From: DATKUK01 sp035530655
GTDB lineage: Bacteria; Planctomycetota; Phycisphaerae; UBA1845; DATKUK01
NCBI GenBank assembly: GCA_035530655.1
Contig: DATKUK010000142.1
Location: 81,001 to 145,000, forward strand
Length of the DNA: 64,000 bases
Direction of reading: 5' to 3'
Part shown: positions 35,028-44,327 of the stretch, piece by piece
Layout of the letters: the number at the start of each line of letters is the position of its first letter
How positions within the stretch are numbered: the stretch's first letter is position 1
Notes under the pieces: model-generated
Seen by the model: the letters and a program-made list of their open reading frames with translations, nothing else
What the model was told of the DNA's origin: nothing
Database searches by the model: none
Program-made: the position numbers and the translations under genes

Positions 35028-35209
35028 GATGGTCGATTGGGTGTGTAGACATCTGTATGTCCGTATGGCGCAGGCGCCATCACGAGGAGTATGATCGCTT
35101 ATATCCGCGACGTTGAAACGGATCGAGTGTGCCAGAATAATCACCGCGTTTTGAGCCGTGGTACCGGCTCATGCTGCCGAAGACGACATTGATGATTGGA
35201 GACGAGATA

Positions 35210-35836
35210 GTGACCAAGCAGGCCGCAACGAATATCACTTGGCATGAAGGGCACGTCGAACGGGCCCATCGTGAGCGACTGCTGAAGCAGAAGGGCGCCA
35301 CGATATGGCTCACGGGGCTGAGCGCTTCGGGCAAGAGTACGGTGGCGTTTACGGTGGAGCATGCCCTGGTTGAGTCGGGGCGATTGGCGTATGTGCTGGA
35401 CGGCGACAACGTGCGCCACGGCTTGAACCGGAATCTGGGTTTCTCGGCGGAAGACCGGGAGGAGAACATCCGGCGCATCGGCGAGGTGGCCAAACTCTTC
35501 GCCGACGCGGGATTGATTGTGCTGACCAGTTTCATCAGTCCTTATCGGGCCGATCGGGACAAAGCGCGAGCTTTGCACGAGCAGGCCGGCTTGCCGTTTG
35601 TCGAGGTGTACGTCGACGCTCCCTTGGAGGTTTGCGAACAGCGCGACCCGAAGGGGCTTTACGCCAAAGCACGGGCCGGCGAGGTCAAGCAGTTTACGGG
35701 GATCGACGATCCGTACGAGCCGCCCGAAAAGCCGGAGTTGGTGGTGCACACGGATAAGCAGACGCCACAGGAGGCGGCGGCCAGCGTGCTGGAGCTGCTG
35801 GCAGAGCGAGGGATCATCGCCCCTGGGAAAGCCTGA
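35210..35836 (+). CDS. cysC: Adenylylsulfate (APS) kinase
   Basis: About 208 residues. GTG 35210 is chosen since GGAGACGAG precedes it by about 8 bases; the frame is open to 35171. The P-loop GLSASGKST is at residues 36-44, followed by the APS site DGDNVRHGLNRNLGF, FISPYRADRD, and FVEVYVDAPLEVCEQRDPKGLY. It phosphorylates APS to PAPS, the sulfate donor for sulfotransferases or for sulfite-producing reductases. sat follows after 122 bases on the same strand, so the pair makes PAPS from sulfate. No APS/PAPS reductase, and no sulfotransferase, is in the window. Confidence 0.95.
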   Translation: MTKQAATNITWHEGHVERAHRERLLKQKGATIWLTGLSASGKSTVAFTVEHALVESGRLAYVLDGDNVRHGLNRNLGFSAEDREENIRRIGEVAKLFADAGLIVLTSFISPYRADRDKARALHEQAGLPFVEVYVDAPLEVCEQRDPKGLYAKARAGEVKQFTGIDDPYEPPEKPELVVHTDKQTPQEAAASVLELLAERGIIAPGKA

Positions 35837-35958
35837 AGGTCTCGGTCGCTTGGATGTGCCCGGTAGAGATGGCAACGCAGCCCTGGTCGCATCCCTGTGC
35901 CGCATCGCGGGATGCTGTAAGAGGCTGCCTGATACGATCGAAGAATGGGTGAACGAAC

Positions 35959-37128
35959 ATGGGTAGAACGACGAACGGACTCATCGAGCCGCATGGCGGT
36001 GAACTGGTCGACCGGGTAGTGAGCGGGGCGGAGTGTTCGGCCCTCGAGCAGCGATTGGCGAACATGCCGAGGATCGCCCTGCCCGAGCAGCAGCAGTGCG
36101 ACCTGGAGATGATCGCCATAGGGGCGTTCAGTCCGCTGACAGGGTTCATGGGATCGGATGATTTCCATGCTGTTTGCGACCGGCTGCAGCTTGCCAACGG
36201 GCTGCCCTGGGGCATTCCCATCACGTTCTGCGTGGATCGGCGGACGTCCGACGCTTTGGAGGTGGGCCAGGAGGTCTGTCTGACCGACGAGCAGGATCGG
36301 CCACTGGCGGTGATGACGCTTCAGGAGAAGTACCCGCACGACAAGGCCAAGGAAGCGGGGAAGATCTATCTGACCGATGACCGCAAGCACCCGGGCGTGG
36401 CGGTGCTGCAGAGCCGGGGCGAGGTCTGCCTGGCGGGTCCGCTGGCGGTGCTCTGTCCCCGGCACGAGCCGGAGTTCGCCGAGCATCGCCTGCCGCCATC
36501 GCGGACGCGCGAGGTGTTTTCGCAGCGCGGGTGGCAAAGCGTGGTAGCGTTCCAGACCCGCAACCCGATCCATCGGGCACACGAGTATCTAACCAAGTGC
36601 GCGCTGGAGATCTGCGACGGGCTGTTGATCCACCCACTGGTGGGGCAGACGCAGCCGGGCGACATCCCGGCCGACGTGCGTATGCGGTGCTACCAGGTGT
36701 TGTTGGAGAATTACTATAACCCTCAGCGGGTGCTGTTGAGCTGCATGCCTTCGGCCATGCGGTATGCCGGGCCGCGTGAGGCGGTGCTGCACGCGACGAT
36801 CCGTAAGAACTACGGGTGCACGCACTTCATCGTGGGGCGCGATCATGCCGGCGTGGGCGATTACTACGGCACATACGATGCGCAGAAGATCTTCGACCGG
36901 ATTGATCCGGCGTTGATGGGCATCACGCCGTTGAAGTTCGAGCATTCCTTCTACTGCCAGAAGACTGGGTCCATGGCGTCGGACAAGACGACCAGCAGCA
37001 GCAAGGAGCAAAGAGTGTTTCTCAGCGGTACGAAGGTTCGCGAGATGCTGCGTGCGGGTCAGCGGCCACCGGCCGAATTCACCCGTCCCGAGGTCGCCGA
37101 CCTGCTCATCGAGGCGATGAAGGAGTAA
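35959..37128 (+). CDS. sat: Sulfate adenylyltransferase (ATP sulfurylase, Sat type)
   Basis: 389 residues of the homo-oligomeric ATP sulfurylase family: an N-terminal PUA-like part (GAFSPLTGFMG), the catalytic QTRNPIHRAHE with the TxxH pair, and GRDHAGVGDYYG downstream. It makes APS from ATP and sulfate. This is the Sat type, not the CysND pair. No APS kinase domain is fused, since cysC is a separate gene upstream. The next gene follows after 15 bases, so sat, the alkaline-phosphatase-superfamily gene and probably the GT-C gene are one transcript. Confidence 0.95.
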   Translation: MGRTTNGLIEPHGGELVDRVVSGAECSALEQRLANMPRIALPEQQQCDLEMIAIGAFSPLTGFMGSDDFHAVCDRLQLANGLPWGIPITFCVDRRTSDALEVGQEVCLTDEQDRPLAVMTLQEKYPHDKAKEAGKIYLTDDRKHPGVAVLQSRGEVCLAGPLAVLCPRHEPEFAEHRLPPSRTREVFSQRGWQSVVAFQTRNPIHRAHEYLTKCALEICDGLLIHPLVGQTQPGDIPADVRMRCYQVLLENYYNPQRVLLSCMPSAMRYAGPREAVLHATIRKNYGCTHFIVGRDHAGVGDYYGTYDAQKIFDRIDPALMGITPLKFEHSFYCQKTGSMASDKTTSSSKEQRVFLSGTKVREMLRAGQRPPAEFTRPEVADLLIEAMKE

Positions 37129-37143
37129 AGGGGCGCTGCGCGA

Positions 37144-38571
37144 ATGAGCACGATCGAGAAGGTAGCGATTATCGGATTGGACTGCGCCGATCCGGTGCTG
37201 ACGTTCGAGCGCTTCATCGACGATCTTCCGAACATTCGGCGGCTGGCCGAATCGGGCACGTTCGGCAACCTCGAGAGTTGTATGCCGCCGATCACGGTGC
37301 CGGCCTGGTCGTGCATGGCCACCAGCAAGGATCCGGGCACACTGGGGGTATATGGGTTCCGCAACCGCGGCGACCACTCCTACGACAACCTGACGATCGC
37401 CACCAGTCTGGCGATTCGTGAGCCGCGACTGTGGGATCTGCTCAGCCAGGCCGGCAAGCAGGTGATCGTACTGGGGGTGCCGCAGACGTATCCGATCGTC
37501 CGTCCGGTCAACGGCTGCATGGTGACGGGGTTTCTGACGCCGGTGCTGCCGGGCAAACCGCCGCAGAAGTACACCTACCCGCCGGCGCTGGAGGCGGAGG
37601 TTGCGAGGGAGATCGGCGAGTACCTGCTCGACGTCAAGGGCTTCCGAACGGACGACAAGCGCTGGCTGCTCGATCAGATCTACGAGATGACCGACAAGCG
37701 TTTTCGGCTGGCCAAACATCTTCTGACCACGCGGCCGTGGGACCTGTTCTGGATGGTCGAAATGGGCCACGACCGTATTCATCATGGCTTCTGGCAATTC
37801 ATGGACCAGGATCATCACCGGTACCAGCCGGGCAACGAGTTCGAGCATGCCATCCGGGACTACTACAAGCACTTCGACGAACTGCTGGGCCAGTTGCTGG
37901 ACGTGATGGACCTGGACAAGACGGCGGTCTGGATCGTCAGCGATCACGGCGCGCAGTTGATGGAAGGCGGGATCTGCTTCAACGACTGGCTGATTCAGGA
38001 GGGGTATCTGACGCTCAAGCAGCCGCCGGACGGGCCGACGCGATTCAGCTTCGATCTGGTGGATTGGTCCAAGACCATCGCTTGGGGCGAGGGCGGGTAC
38101 TATGGCCGCTGTTTCGTCAACGTGGCCGGCCGAGAGCCCGACGGGCAGGTCTCGTCGGATCGGTATGAAGCCGTCCGCGACGAGCTGATTGCCAAAATCC
38201 AGGCCATTCCCGACCACCAGGGCCAATCGATCCCCACGCGTGTGTACCGACCGCAGGAGATTTACCGCGACGTGCGTGGCGTGCCGCCCGATCTGATCGT
38301 CATTTTCGGTGGTCTTCGGTGGCGAAGTGTGGGCACGGTGGGCAACGACTCGATCCATACGTTCGAGAACGACACCGGCCCGGACGACGCCAACCACGCA
38401 CAGATGGGAATGTACTGCTTCAACCACCCATCGCTGGCGGGGCGAGGGCGAGACGACACCGCCACCCTGTACGACGTGGCTCCGACGGTGCTGGAGATGT
38501 TAGGCGAGCCCGTGCCCGACGATATGCAGGGCAAGTCGCTGCTGGGCCGACCGCGCCGCGGGCAAGGCTAA
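37144..38571 (+). CDS. Alkaline-phosphatase-superfamily phosphodiesterase/phosphatase
   Basis: 475 residues of the type I phosphodiesterase/nucleotide pyrophosphatase group. The metal Asp is in IIGLDCADP (D13), the nucleophile Thr in PPITVPAW (T51), VEMGHDRIHHGFW carries the second metal Asp/His, and WIVSDHGAQ (D267-H268) the first. The N-terminus is cytoplasmic-looking with no signal peptide. Directly downstream of sat, it may hydrolyse PAP or a nucleotide-sugar by-product, or act on a phospho-linked glycan; this is inference from position. Known relatives cleave phosphodiesters or phosphonates. Confidence 0.85.
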   Translation: MSTIEKVAIIGLDCADPVLTFERFIDDLPNIRRLAESGTFGNLESCMPPITVPAWSCMATSKDPGTLGVYGFRNRGDHSYDNLTIATSLAIREPRLWDLLSQAGKQVIVLGVPQTYPIVRPVNGCMVTGFLTPVLPGKPPQKYTYPPALEAEVAREIGEYLLDVKGFRTDDKRWLLDQIYEMTDKRFRLAKHLLTTRPWDLFWMVEMGHDRIHHGFWQFMDQDHHRYQPGNEFEHAIRDYYKHFDELLGQLLDVMDLDKTAVWIVSDHGAQLMEGGICFNDWLIQEGYLTLKQPPDGPTRFSFDLVDWSKTIAWGEGGYYGRCFVNVAGREPDGQVSSDRYEAVRDELIAKIQAIPDHQGQSIPTRVYRPQEIYRDVRGVPPDLIVIFGGLRWRSVGTVGNDSIHTFENDTGPDDANHAQMGMYCFNHPSLAGRGRDDTATLYDVAPTVLEMLGEPVPDDMQGKSLLGRPRRGQG

Positions 38572-38590
38572 CGGCTAAGGAGAATACGGC

Positions 38591-40180
38591 ATGTCCAGCG
38601 AACTGGGCGACGGATCGAGTCAATCAGGACCAGGGGGCGGTCCTCGGCATGCCCTCTGGATCCAATTGGTGGCGGTGGTCCTTCTGTTGGCTTGCGCAGC
38701 GCCTTACTGGTCCTCGACGAAGGACGATGCATACATTTTCATGACATGCGCTCGGAATGCGCGCGACGGGCAGGGACTTGGCCTTAACGAGGGTGAACCA
38801 GTTTATTGCATCAGCAGCATGGCCTGGTTCGCATTGAGTTGGTTGCTGCTTCACTTCTCGGACGACCCCTATTTCATCTTGCGCCTGGTAGGGCAGGCTA
38901 GTGCAGTCTTGGCGCTGCTTGTGATGCTTGCTTTCGTGGCCCGGCGCCACCGGCTGCCACTTATCGGTTTGGCCGGTGCATTGATGTTCGCATGTGATCC
39001 GGCTTTGGCACGTTGGTCGGTGGTGGGCATGGAGGCCCCGCTGGCGACACTGCTTTGCGCTCTCGTCTTCTGGACAGCTCATTGTCAGCTTCATAGGGAG
39101 GGGAGATTCGACTGGGTACCGACGGTTATTGCAGCAGGGGTCCTGGTGCGTTTGGAATTTGTCTTCCTGGGACTGTTCTGGGCGATCATAACTCTGGGCC
39201 GGCTGCTTTTGGGGCCACGATCGCATGTACTCAGACAGGTGCGTTCGCTTCTCATATCGGCAGTTCCGCTGTTTCTGGTGTGCGTGGCGATCGGGGCTTT
39301 CGGTCTGCTCGAGTTCGGGCAGCCAATGCCCAGTACGGTCGCCGCCAAGTCAGGGCAGCCGCTAACGACGGCTTACATGCGCCTGCTTCTGTCGCGTGTG
39401 CTTGGCTCGGCGATCGGCCCGTCGCTTGTTCTGTTGGGCGGCTTTGCCGCCGTCTGCCTGCGAAGGGGGTTGAGGCAATTGTTTCGCTGCTGCGATGGCG
39501 TCGATGCGCTGATGGCCGCTTGGGTGATTGGCCTGCCGGTGGTGTGGATCTGCACGGGTGCCGGGCCAGGCACCCGCTACATGTGTCCGCTGACACCGTT
39601 CATAGGGATCCTGGCCGTGCGGTTGGTGGAGATCGCTATCAGGCCAGCGGCGGACGTGCCCGTCCGCCCTTCAGCTTCGCGCGGCAGATCCGTGGCGTGG
39701 GTCGGGGTGGTTGCGTCGTGTCTGGCCAGCCAACTGGCAGTCAACTACCTCATCTACATTCCGCATGCCGAGATGACGCGCGAGAAAAACCGGGTGCTGC
39801 TGCAGGTATGCAACTGGGTCAACCAGAAATTGCCTCCCGAGGCAGTCATTGCTTCCTACGACGTCGGCTATCTTGCTTGGTACACGCAGAATCGAATTAT
39901 CGGGACCGATGGCCTCAACTTGCCGCTGGATCGTGTGCGCTTTATCCAATCGCATGGCATCAACGCGCTGCTACAGCGCGAACAGGCGGACTATGCCTAT
40001 GCGCCTGACGGCAGCATCTTTGGCTACCTTCCGCGTGAAGCACACACGCTCGACGTGGACGAGGTCCACGCCACCAAAGTTGCCGAGTGGACACGTGTGT
40101 ACCCGCAACGGTTCTACAACGGCAGGATAAAACCCTGTCGCATGTGGCGCTTAACATACTCAACAGGCGAAGATCGTTGA
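38591..40180 (+). CDS. GT-C fold membrane glycosyltransferase (AftB/ArnT-like)
   Basis: 529 residues with about eleven hydrophobic segments. The first loop contains KDDAYIF (~residues 44-50), the Asp-Asp motif that binds lipid-phosphate sugar donors in GT-C enzymes. A second landmark is GLEFGQPMPSTVAAKSG-like, in a loop before helix 7, similar to arabinofuranosyltransferase-type enzymes. The C-terminal ~100 residues are soluble and exported. It transfers a sugar from a polyprenyl-phosphate donor to an exported acceptor. AAGGAGAA lies 8 bases before the ATG, 19 bases after the previous stop. Likely glycan decoration in the adjacent surface-polysaccharide locus. Confidence 0.88.
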   Translation: MSSELGDGSSQSGPGGGPRHALWIQLVAVVLLLACAAPYWSSTKDDAYIFMTCARNARDGQGLGLNEGEPVYCISSMAWFALSWLLLHFSDDPYFILRLVGQASAVLALLVMLAFVARRHRLPLIGLAGALMFACDPALARWSVVGMEAPLATLLCALVFWTAHCQLHREGRFDWVPTVIAAGVLVRLEFVFLGLFWAIITLGRLLLGPRSHVLRQVRSLLISAVPLFLVCVAIGAFGLLEFGQPMPSTVAAKSGQPLTTAYMRLLLSRVLGSAIGPSLVLLGGFAAVCLRRGLRQLFRCCDGVDALMAAWVIGLPVVWICTGAGPGTRYMCPLTPFIGILAVRLVEIAIRPAADVPVRPSASRGRSVAWVGVVASCLASQLAVNYLIYIPHAEMTREKNRVLLQVCNWVNQKLPPEAVIASYDVGYLAWYTQNRIIGTDGLNLPLDRVRFIQSHGINALLQREQADYAYAPDGSIFGYLPREAHTLDVDEVHATKVAEWTRVYPQRFYNGRIKPCRMWRLTYSTGEDR

Positions 40181-40595
40181 ATAGCCTCGTAATGGGTGTA
40201 AACAGGACGTCGGACACCTGCCCGACGGGCATCCGGGCAACGGGCTCGGCCGGCAGCGAGAAAGCTGTTATAGAGCGAATCAGCAGGGGTGGCCCCTGCA
40301 CTCGGGCTGTGGGTGCAGGCACTGCCCTTTACGGTGGGGATCAAGAAGTACGCCCTGCGGACCGGACGAACGTCGGCATATGTCCTGGCGATTCATGATG
40401 CTATCTTGCCGGCGCGAGTACTAGATCTGGCAGGTGTCGAGGCACTTGCGTACCGACCGGTCGGATGATATGAACGGTGCCGCGCGGTACGAGTGCGCGG
40501 CCGGATGAGCCGTGGTCCCGTCATCAGCGATGCGCAGCCCGCAGGATTGGCTCGCCCACCACTTGCAGCCGCCTACCAGTTGAGGAGCAGAGCAG
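40181..40595. other. Intergenic stretch, no gene identified
   Basis: No convincing reading frame, RNA or repeat is recognisable in these 415 bases. Only short low-quality frames are present. Confidence 0.5.
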
Positions 40596-41576
40596 ATGAA
40601 GGCATTGATCACCGGCGGAGCGGGCTTTATCGGATCGCACCTGGCCGAGCGGCTGCTGCGAACCGGCCACGAGGTCGTTGTGGTCGACAATCTCAGCACG
40701 GGCAGTCTGGACAACCTCAAGGCGATCGAGAACCACCCGCGGTTGCGGTTCGTATACGATGACGTGCGCCACTCCGAGACGATGCACATCCTGATCGAGC
40801 CGTGCGACGTGGTTTTCCATCTTGCTGCGGCCGTCGGCGTGCAATTGATCGTCGATCAGCCTGTGCACACCATCGAAACCAACATCCACGGCACGGAGGT
40901 CGTCCTGGAGGTCGCCAACAAGTTCCGCAAGACGGTGCTGCTCGCATCGACCAGCGAGGTGTACGGCAAGAGCGAGGCCGTCCCATTCCGCGAGGACGAC
41001 GATACCGTCCTGGGGAGCACGCGGTTCTCCAGATGGTCGTACGCGTGCAGTAAGGCCATCGACGAGTTTCTGGGGTTGGCCTACCATGCCCAGTACGGTC
41101 TGCCGGTGGCCGTTGTGCGTCTGTTTAATACGGTCGGGCCTCGTCAGACCGGTCGCTACGGCATGGTGATCCCGCGCTTCGTGACGGCGGCGCTGAAGAA
41201 CGAGCCGCTCTGCGTGTACGGGACGGGCAAGCAGAGCCGCTGCTTCGGATATGTGGGCGACGTGATCGACGCGATGGTCGCCCTGATGAACCGCGCCGAC
41301 GCACCGGGGCGAGTGTACAACATCGGCTCGAACGAGGAGATCTCGATCGACGCGCTGGCCGACAAGATCATCAAGATGACCGGGAGCAAGAGCGAGAAGA
41401 AGTATCTTTCGTATGAAGAGGCCTACGGCCGCCCGTTCGACGACATGATGCGGCGGGTGCCGTGCCTGGATCGGATCAGAGAGACGATCGGTTACGAACC
41501 CCGCACGAAGCTCGACGAGACGCTTCGCGCGATCATCGACGACATTCGGCGCCGCCTGGGTCGCCCGCACGCGTGA
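40596..41576 (+). CDS. NAD-dependent epimerase/dehydratase (SDR, sugar-nucleotide)
   Basis: 326 residues of the extended SDR family: NAD site TGGAGFIGSHL, catalytic YACSK (Tyr-xxx-Lys) near residue 149, the STSEVYG motif before it, and VRLFNTVGPRQTGRYGMV. This pattern matches UDP-glucose 4-epimerase and UDP-glucuronate decarboxylase relatives. GAGGAG lies 9 bases before the ATG. It opens the polysaccharide locus and should supply an activated sugar. The exact reaction cannot be fixed from sequence. Confidence 0.9.
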   Translation: MKALITGGAGFIGSHLAERLLRTGHEVVVVDNLSTGSLDNLKAIENHPRLRFVYDDVRHSETMHILIEPCDVVFHLAAAVGVQLIVDQPVHTIETNIHGTEVVLEVANKFRKTVLLASTSEVYGKSEAVPFREDDDTVLGSTRFSRWSYACSKAIDEFLGLAYHAQYGLPVAVVRLFNTVGPRQTGRYGMVIPRFVTAALKNEPLCVYGTGKQSRCFGYVGDVIDAMVALMNRADAPGRVYNIGSNEEISIDALADKIIKMTGSKSEKKYLSYEEAYGRPFDDMMRRVPCLDRIRETIGYEPRTKLDETLRAIIDDIRRRLGRPHA

Positions 41577-41817
41577 GACGCTCGCCGATCGTCACCGATG
41601 CCGACATTTTTGGGTCGTAAAAGAGGCGAGGCTGGCTGTGCGCGGGGCCGTCCATCCAGTCCGTCGCACCTGCGGCCAGTACAGTACCGTCGCGCCCTTG
41701 GGCGTGTGCGCCCGCGGGAGACGGCCGCGGAAGCATTGAGCGCGGGTTGCGCATGAGAGAACCGTCAAGTACGATGGAGACACTTGCGTCGAGCCCGAAA
41801 AAGGGGGACAATGACTT

Positions 41818-42552
41818 ATGACTCGTTGCGGTGTTCGTCGGCGGGTGTCTGTCTGGGAAGCTAGGATGAGTCCTTTTCGTCGTGTCTTTAGGGCCGCGAG
41901 TCGGTACGCCAGATTCTACTGGCGCCTGCCCAAGGCAAAACGCTTGCGTATCAGGTATTTCCCCCCTAACTATATCTTCCGGGACTCGCTGACACCTTCG
42001 AGCGTGGTCGTGGACGTGGGGTGTGGGCACGAGGCAGAACTTTCGGTCCACCTGATTTCCACGTACGGCCTTAGGGCGTTCGGCGTCGACCCGACGCGGA
42101 AGCACGCGCCTGCATTGCGAACGATTGAGCAGCGCTACGCTGAGCGGTTCAGATACCTCGCCCGCGCCGTGGCCGCAAAAGGAGGCACACTGACTTTCCA
42201 CGAGAGCGATGTAAACGAAAGCGGTTCTCTTCTTGGCGACCACACCAACGTAGTACACGACACGATTCGCAGCTATCAGGTCGAGGCCGTGACCCTCCGT
42301 GGCCTGCTGGAGGAGATTGGCTGTGAGCACGTCGACTTTCTAAAACTGGATCTGGAAGGCGCAGAATATGAACTGCTCGACACGGTTGCGGCCGATGCGC
42401 TGCAACCGTTCACGCAAGTGTTTGTCGAGTTCCACCATCACTGCATCGAACGGTTCTCCGTACAGGACACCCGCAGGGCAGCAGAAGACATGCGGCAGAA
42501 AGGATTCCAATCGTTCACTCTAGACGACCACAATTATCTGTTTTATCGGTAG
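41818..42552 (+). CDS. FkbM family methyltransferase
   Basis: 244 residues with the FkbM layout: VVVDVGCGHEAELSVHLIS for SAM binding, FGVDPTRKH, then the family signature FLKLDLEGAEYELL near residue 180. FkbM-type enzymes O-methylate sugars or other small molecules, and genes of this type are frequent in polysaccharide loci. GGGGGA lies 9 bases before the ATG; a later in-frame ATG at 41866 is possible. Its acceptor is presumably a glycan made here. Confidence 0.88.
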   Translation: MTRCGVRRRVSVWEARMSPFRRVFRAASRYARFYWRLPKAKRLRIRYFPPNYIFRDSLTPSSVVVDVGCGHEAELSVHLISTYGLRAFGVDPTRKHAPALRTIEQRYAERFRYLARAVAAKGGTLTFHESDVNESGSLLGDHTNVVHDTIRSYQVEAVTLRGLLEEIGCEHVDFLKLDLEGAEYELLDTVAADALQPFTQVFVEFHHHCIERFSVQDTRRAAEDMRQKGFQSFTLDDHNYLFYR

Positions 42553-43098
42553 CATCGGAACATGTATGGGCGCACCCCGCTGTTACGAGGCCCGCTTGAC
42601 CCCGTTTGTGTTTCACACCGCGGTGTCGTTGCAGACGATCCGAAACGAAAGACCGGAAGCCGGGGGATCGCCTGGCACAAACCGGTTAGGGCGGCCCCAA
42701 CACGATTCGCCGCGTGTACCACGCTACTTTCCGAGCTATCATGCACTGTATATATCGACCTTAAAGGACGGAACCTCGCCTCTGGAAAGCCGCTGTCGAT
42801 CTGGCGGGCCGGTTCGGCATGACCGCCGGTGACGTCGCCCTGGCTCGGGCCCACTGCGGCCCAGATCGGATGTCGCAGATGGCCCGCCCCCCTGATCGTC
42901 ATCGTGTCCGCCCTGAGCGCGTGGACGGCACTATGCCGATAACTTGAGATAAGGTGTGTTTCCGGCTGATTGATGAATGCTCGTTTCTGCCACACGGGGC
43001 ACCAGCCGAGTCGCGCTTCTGTGCGACTTGGTGGACCAGTGGCGGAATTGATTTCGCTTTTCATCGACTTGTGTGCAACTGAGACGCAGCGACATTAC
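42553..43098. other. Intergenic stretch, no gene identified
   Basis: These 546 bases contain only a short palindrome, ACACCG-CGGTGT (42615-42626), and no convincing reading frame. The open frame that enters wecB from 42970 is unlikely to be translated, as the protein's family start is at 43099. Confidence 0.5.
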
Positions 43099-44217
43099 AT
43101 GACAAAGCTGTGCTTCGTTCTCGGCACGCGTCCGGAGGCCATCAAGCTGGCTCCGGTGGTGCTGCTGGCCAAGCGGCAGCCGCATCGTTTCACCACCCAC
43201 GTCTGTGTGACCGGCCAACACCGCCAGATGCTCGATCAGATGTTGGCCGTTTTTCACATCACTCCTGACGTGGATCTGGATCTGATGAGGCCGGATCAGA
43301 CACTGGCCGACATCAGCGCCAGGACGATTCAGGGCGTCAGTGGCGTGCTGGAGACCATTCGCCCGGACTGGGTGCTTGTGCAGGGCGATACAACGACTGT
43401 GTGGGCGGCGGCGGTGGCGGCGTTCTTCCTGGGTATTCGCGTGGCTCACGTCGAGGCGGGCTTGCGGACGAACGATAAGCGGCAGCCTTTCCCCGAGGAG
43501 ATCAATCGCCGCCTGGCCAGCCAGATTGCCGATCTGCACTTCGCGCCCACCGAGCGAGCCCGCGCCAACCTGCTGGCCGAGGGCATACCCGCCGATCGCA
43601 TCGCAGTCACCGGCAATACGGTGATCGATGCCCTGCACTGGGTGCTCGAGAAAAACCGGACTTGTCCGTCTGCGGATGTGACCGCCATCCGCGAATGGAC
43701 CGACCGGCACGTGGGCGATCGCCGCATGGTGCTGATCACCGGCCATCGGCGCGAGAGCTTCGGCCAGGGCTTCGAAAATATTTGTCGGGCGATCGCTACG
43801 CTGGCGGCCGATAACCCCGATGTGGCCTGGGTGTACCCGGTACACCTGAACCCCAACGTGCAGGAGCCGGTCCGAGCGATCCTGGGCAACGTCGATGGCG
43901 TACACTTAATAGAGCCTCAGCCATATGCGGCGTTCGCCTGGCTGATGGACCGAAGTAGCCTTATTCTGACCGATTCAGGCGGCGTACAGGAGGAGGCGCC
44001 CAGTCTGGGCAAGCCCGTGCTGGTGATGCGAAACAAGACCGAGCGGCCCGAGGGCGTCGAGGCGGGCGTGGTCAGGCTGGTGGGCAACGAGTGCGAACGA
44101 ATCATAGCCGGCTGTCGCGAGATCCTGAGTGAGGATCTGGCAAGGCGGCCTGGGATTAGTCCGTATGGCGATGGCAAGGCAGCACGGAGAATCCTCAAGG
44201 CGTTAGCGCCGACCTAG
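43099..44217 (+). CDS. wecB: UDP-N-acetylglucosamine 2-epimerase (non-hydrolysing)
   Basis: 372 residues matching WecB: N-terminal CFVLGTRPEAIKLAPVV, VQGDTTTVWAAAVAAFF, VAHVEAGLRTNDKRQPFPEE with the catalytic region, TGHRRESFGQGF, and LTDSGGVQEEAPSLGKPVLV near the UDP site. It interconverts UDP-GlcNAc and UDP-ManNAc for glycan synthesis. The start ATG 43099 is the first Met in the conserved N-terminus. It lies in the polysaccharide locus upstream of the polymerase. Confidence 0.95.
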   Translation: MTKLCFVLGTRPEAIKLAPVVLLAKRQPHRFTTHVCVTGQHRQMLDQMLAVFHITPDVDLDLMRPDQTLADISARTIQGVSGVLETIRPDWVLVQGDTTTVWAAAVAAFFLGIRVAHVEAGLRTNDKRQPFPEEINRRLASQIADLHFAPTERARANLLAEGIPADRIAVTGNTVIDALHWVLEKNRTCPSADVTAIREWTDRHVGDRRMVLITGHRRESFGQGFENICRAIATLAADNPDVAWVYPVHLNPNVQEPVRAILGNVDGVHLIEPQPYAAFAWLMDRSSLILTDSGGVQEEAPSLGKPVLVMRNKTERPEGVEAGVVRLVGNECERIIAGCREILSEDLARRPGISPYGDGKAARRILKALAPT

Positions 44218-44327
44218 GGTGAAGCGGGTAGAGTGCGTGCGAGCCGGTTAGCTGTTCAGCCAGACCGCCTTGGCTGGCAGAATGAGAAGGGGTGTGCAGT
44301 ACCGGCACACGCTGCCAGGGAGCTTGC

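Noticed and set aside
36589..38427. Long open frame antisense to sat and the phosphodiesterase gene (612 codons)
   Set aside because: His/Arg/Pro-rich shadow typical of the opposite strand of high-GC genes; both plus-strand genes have intact catalytic motifs.
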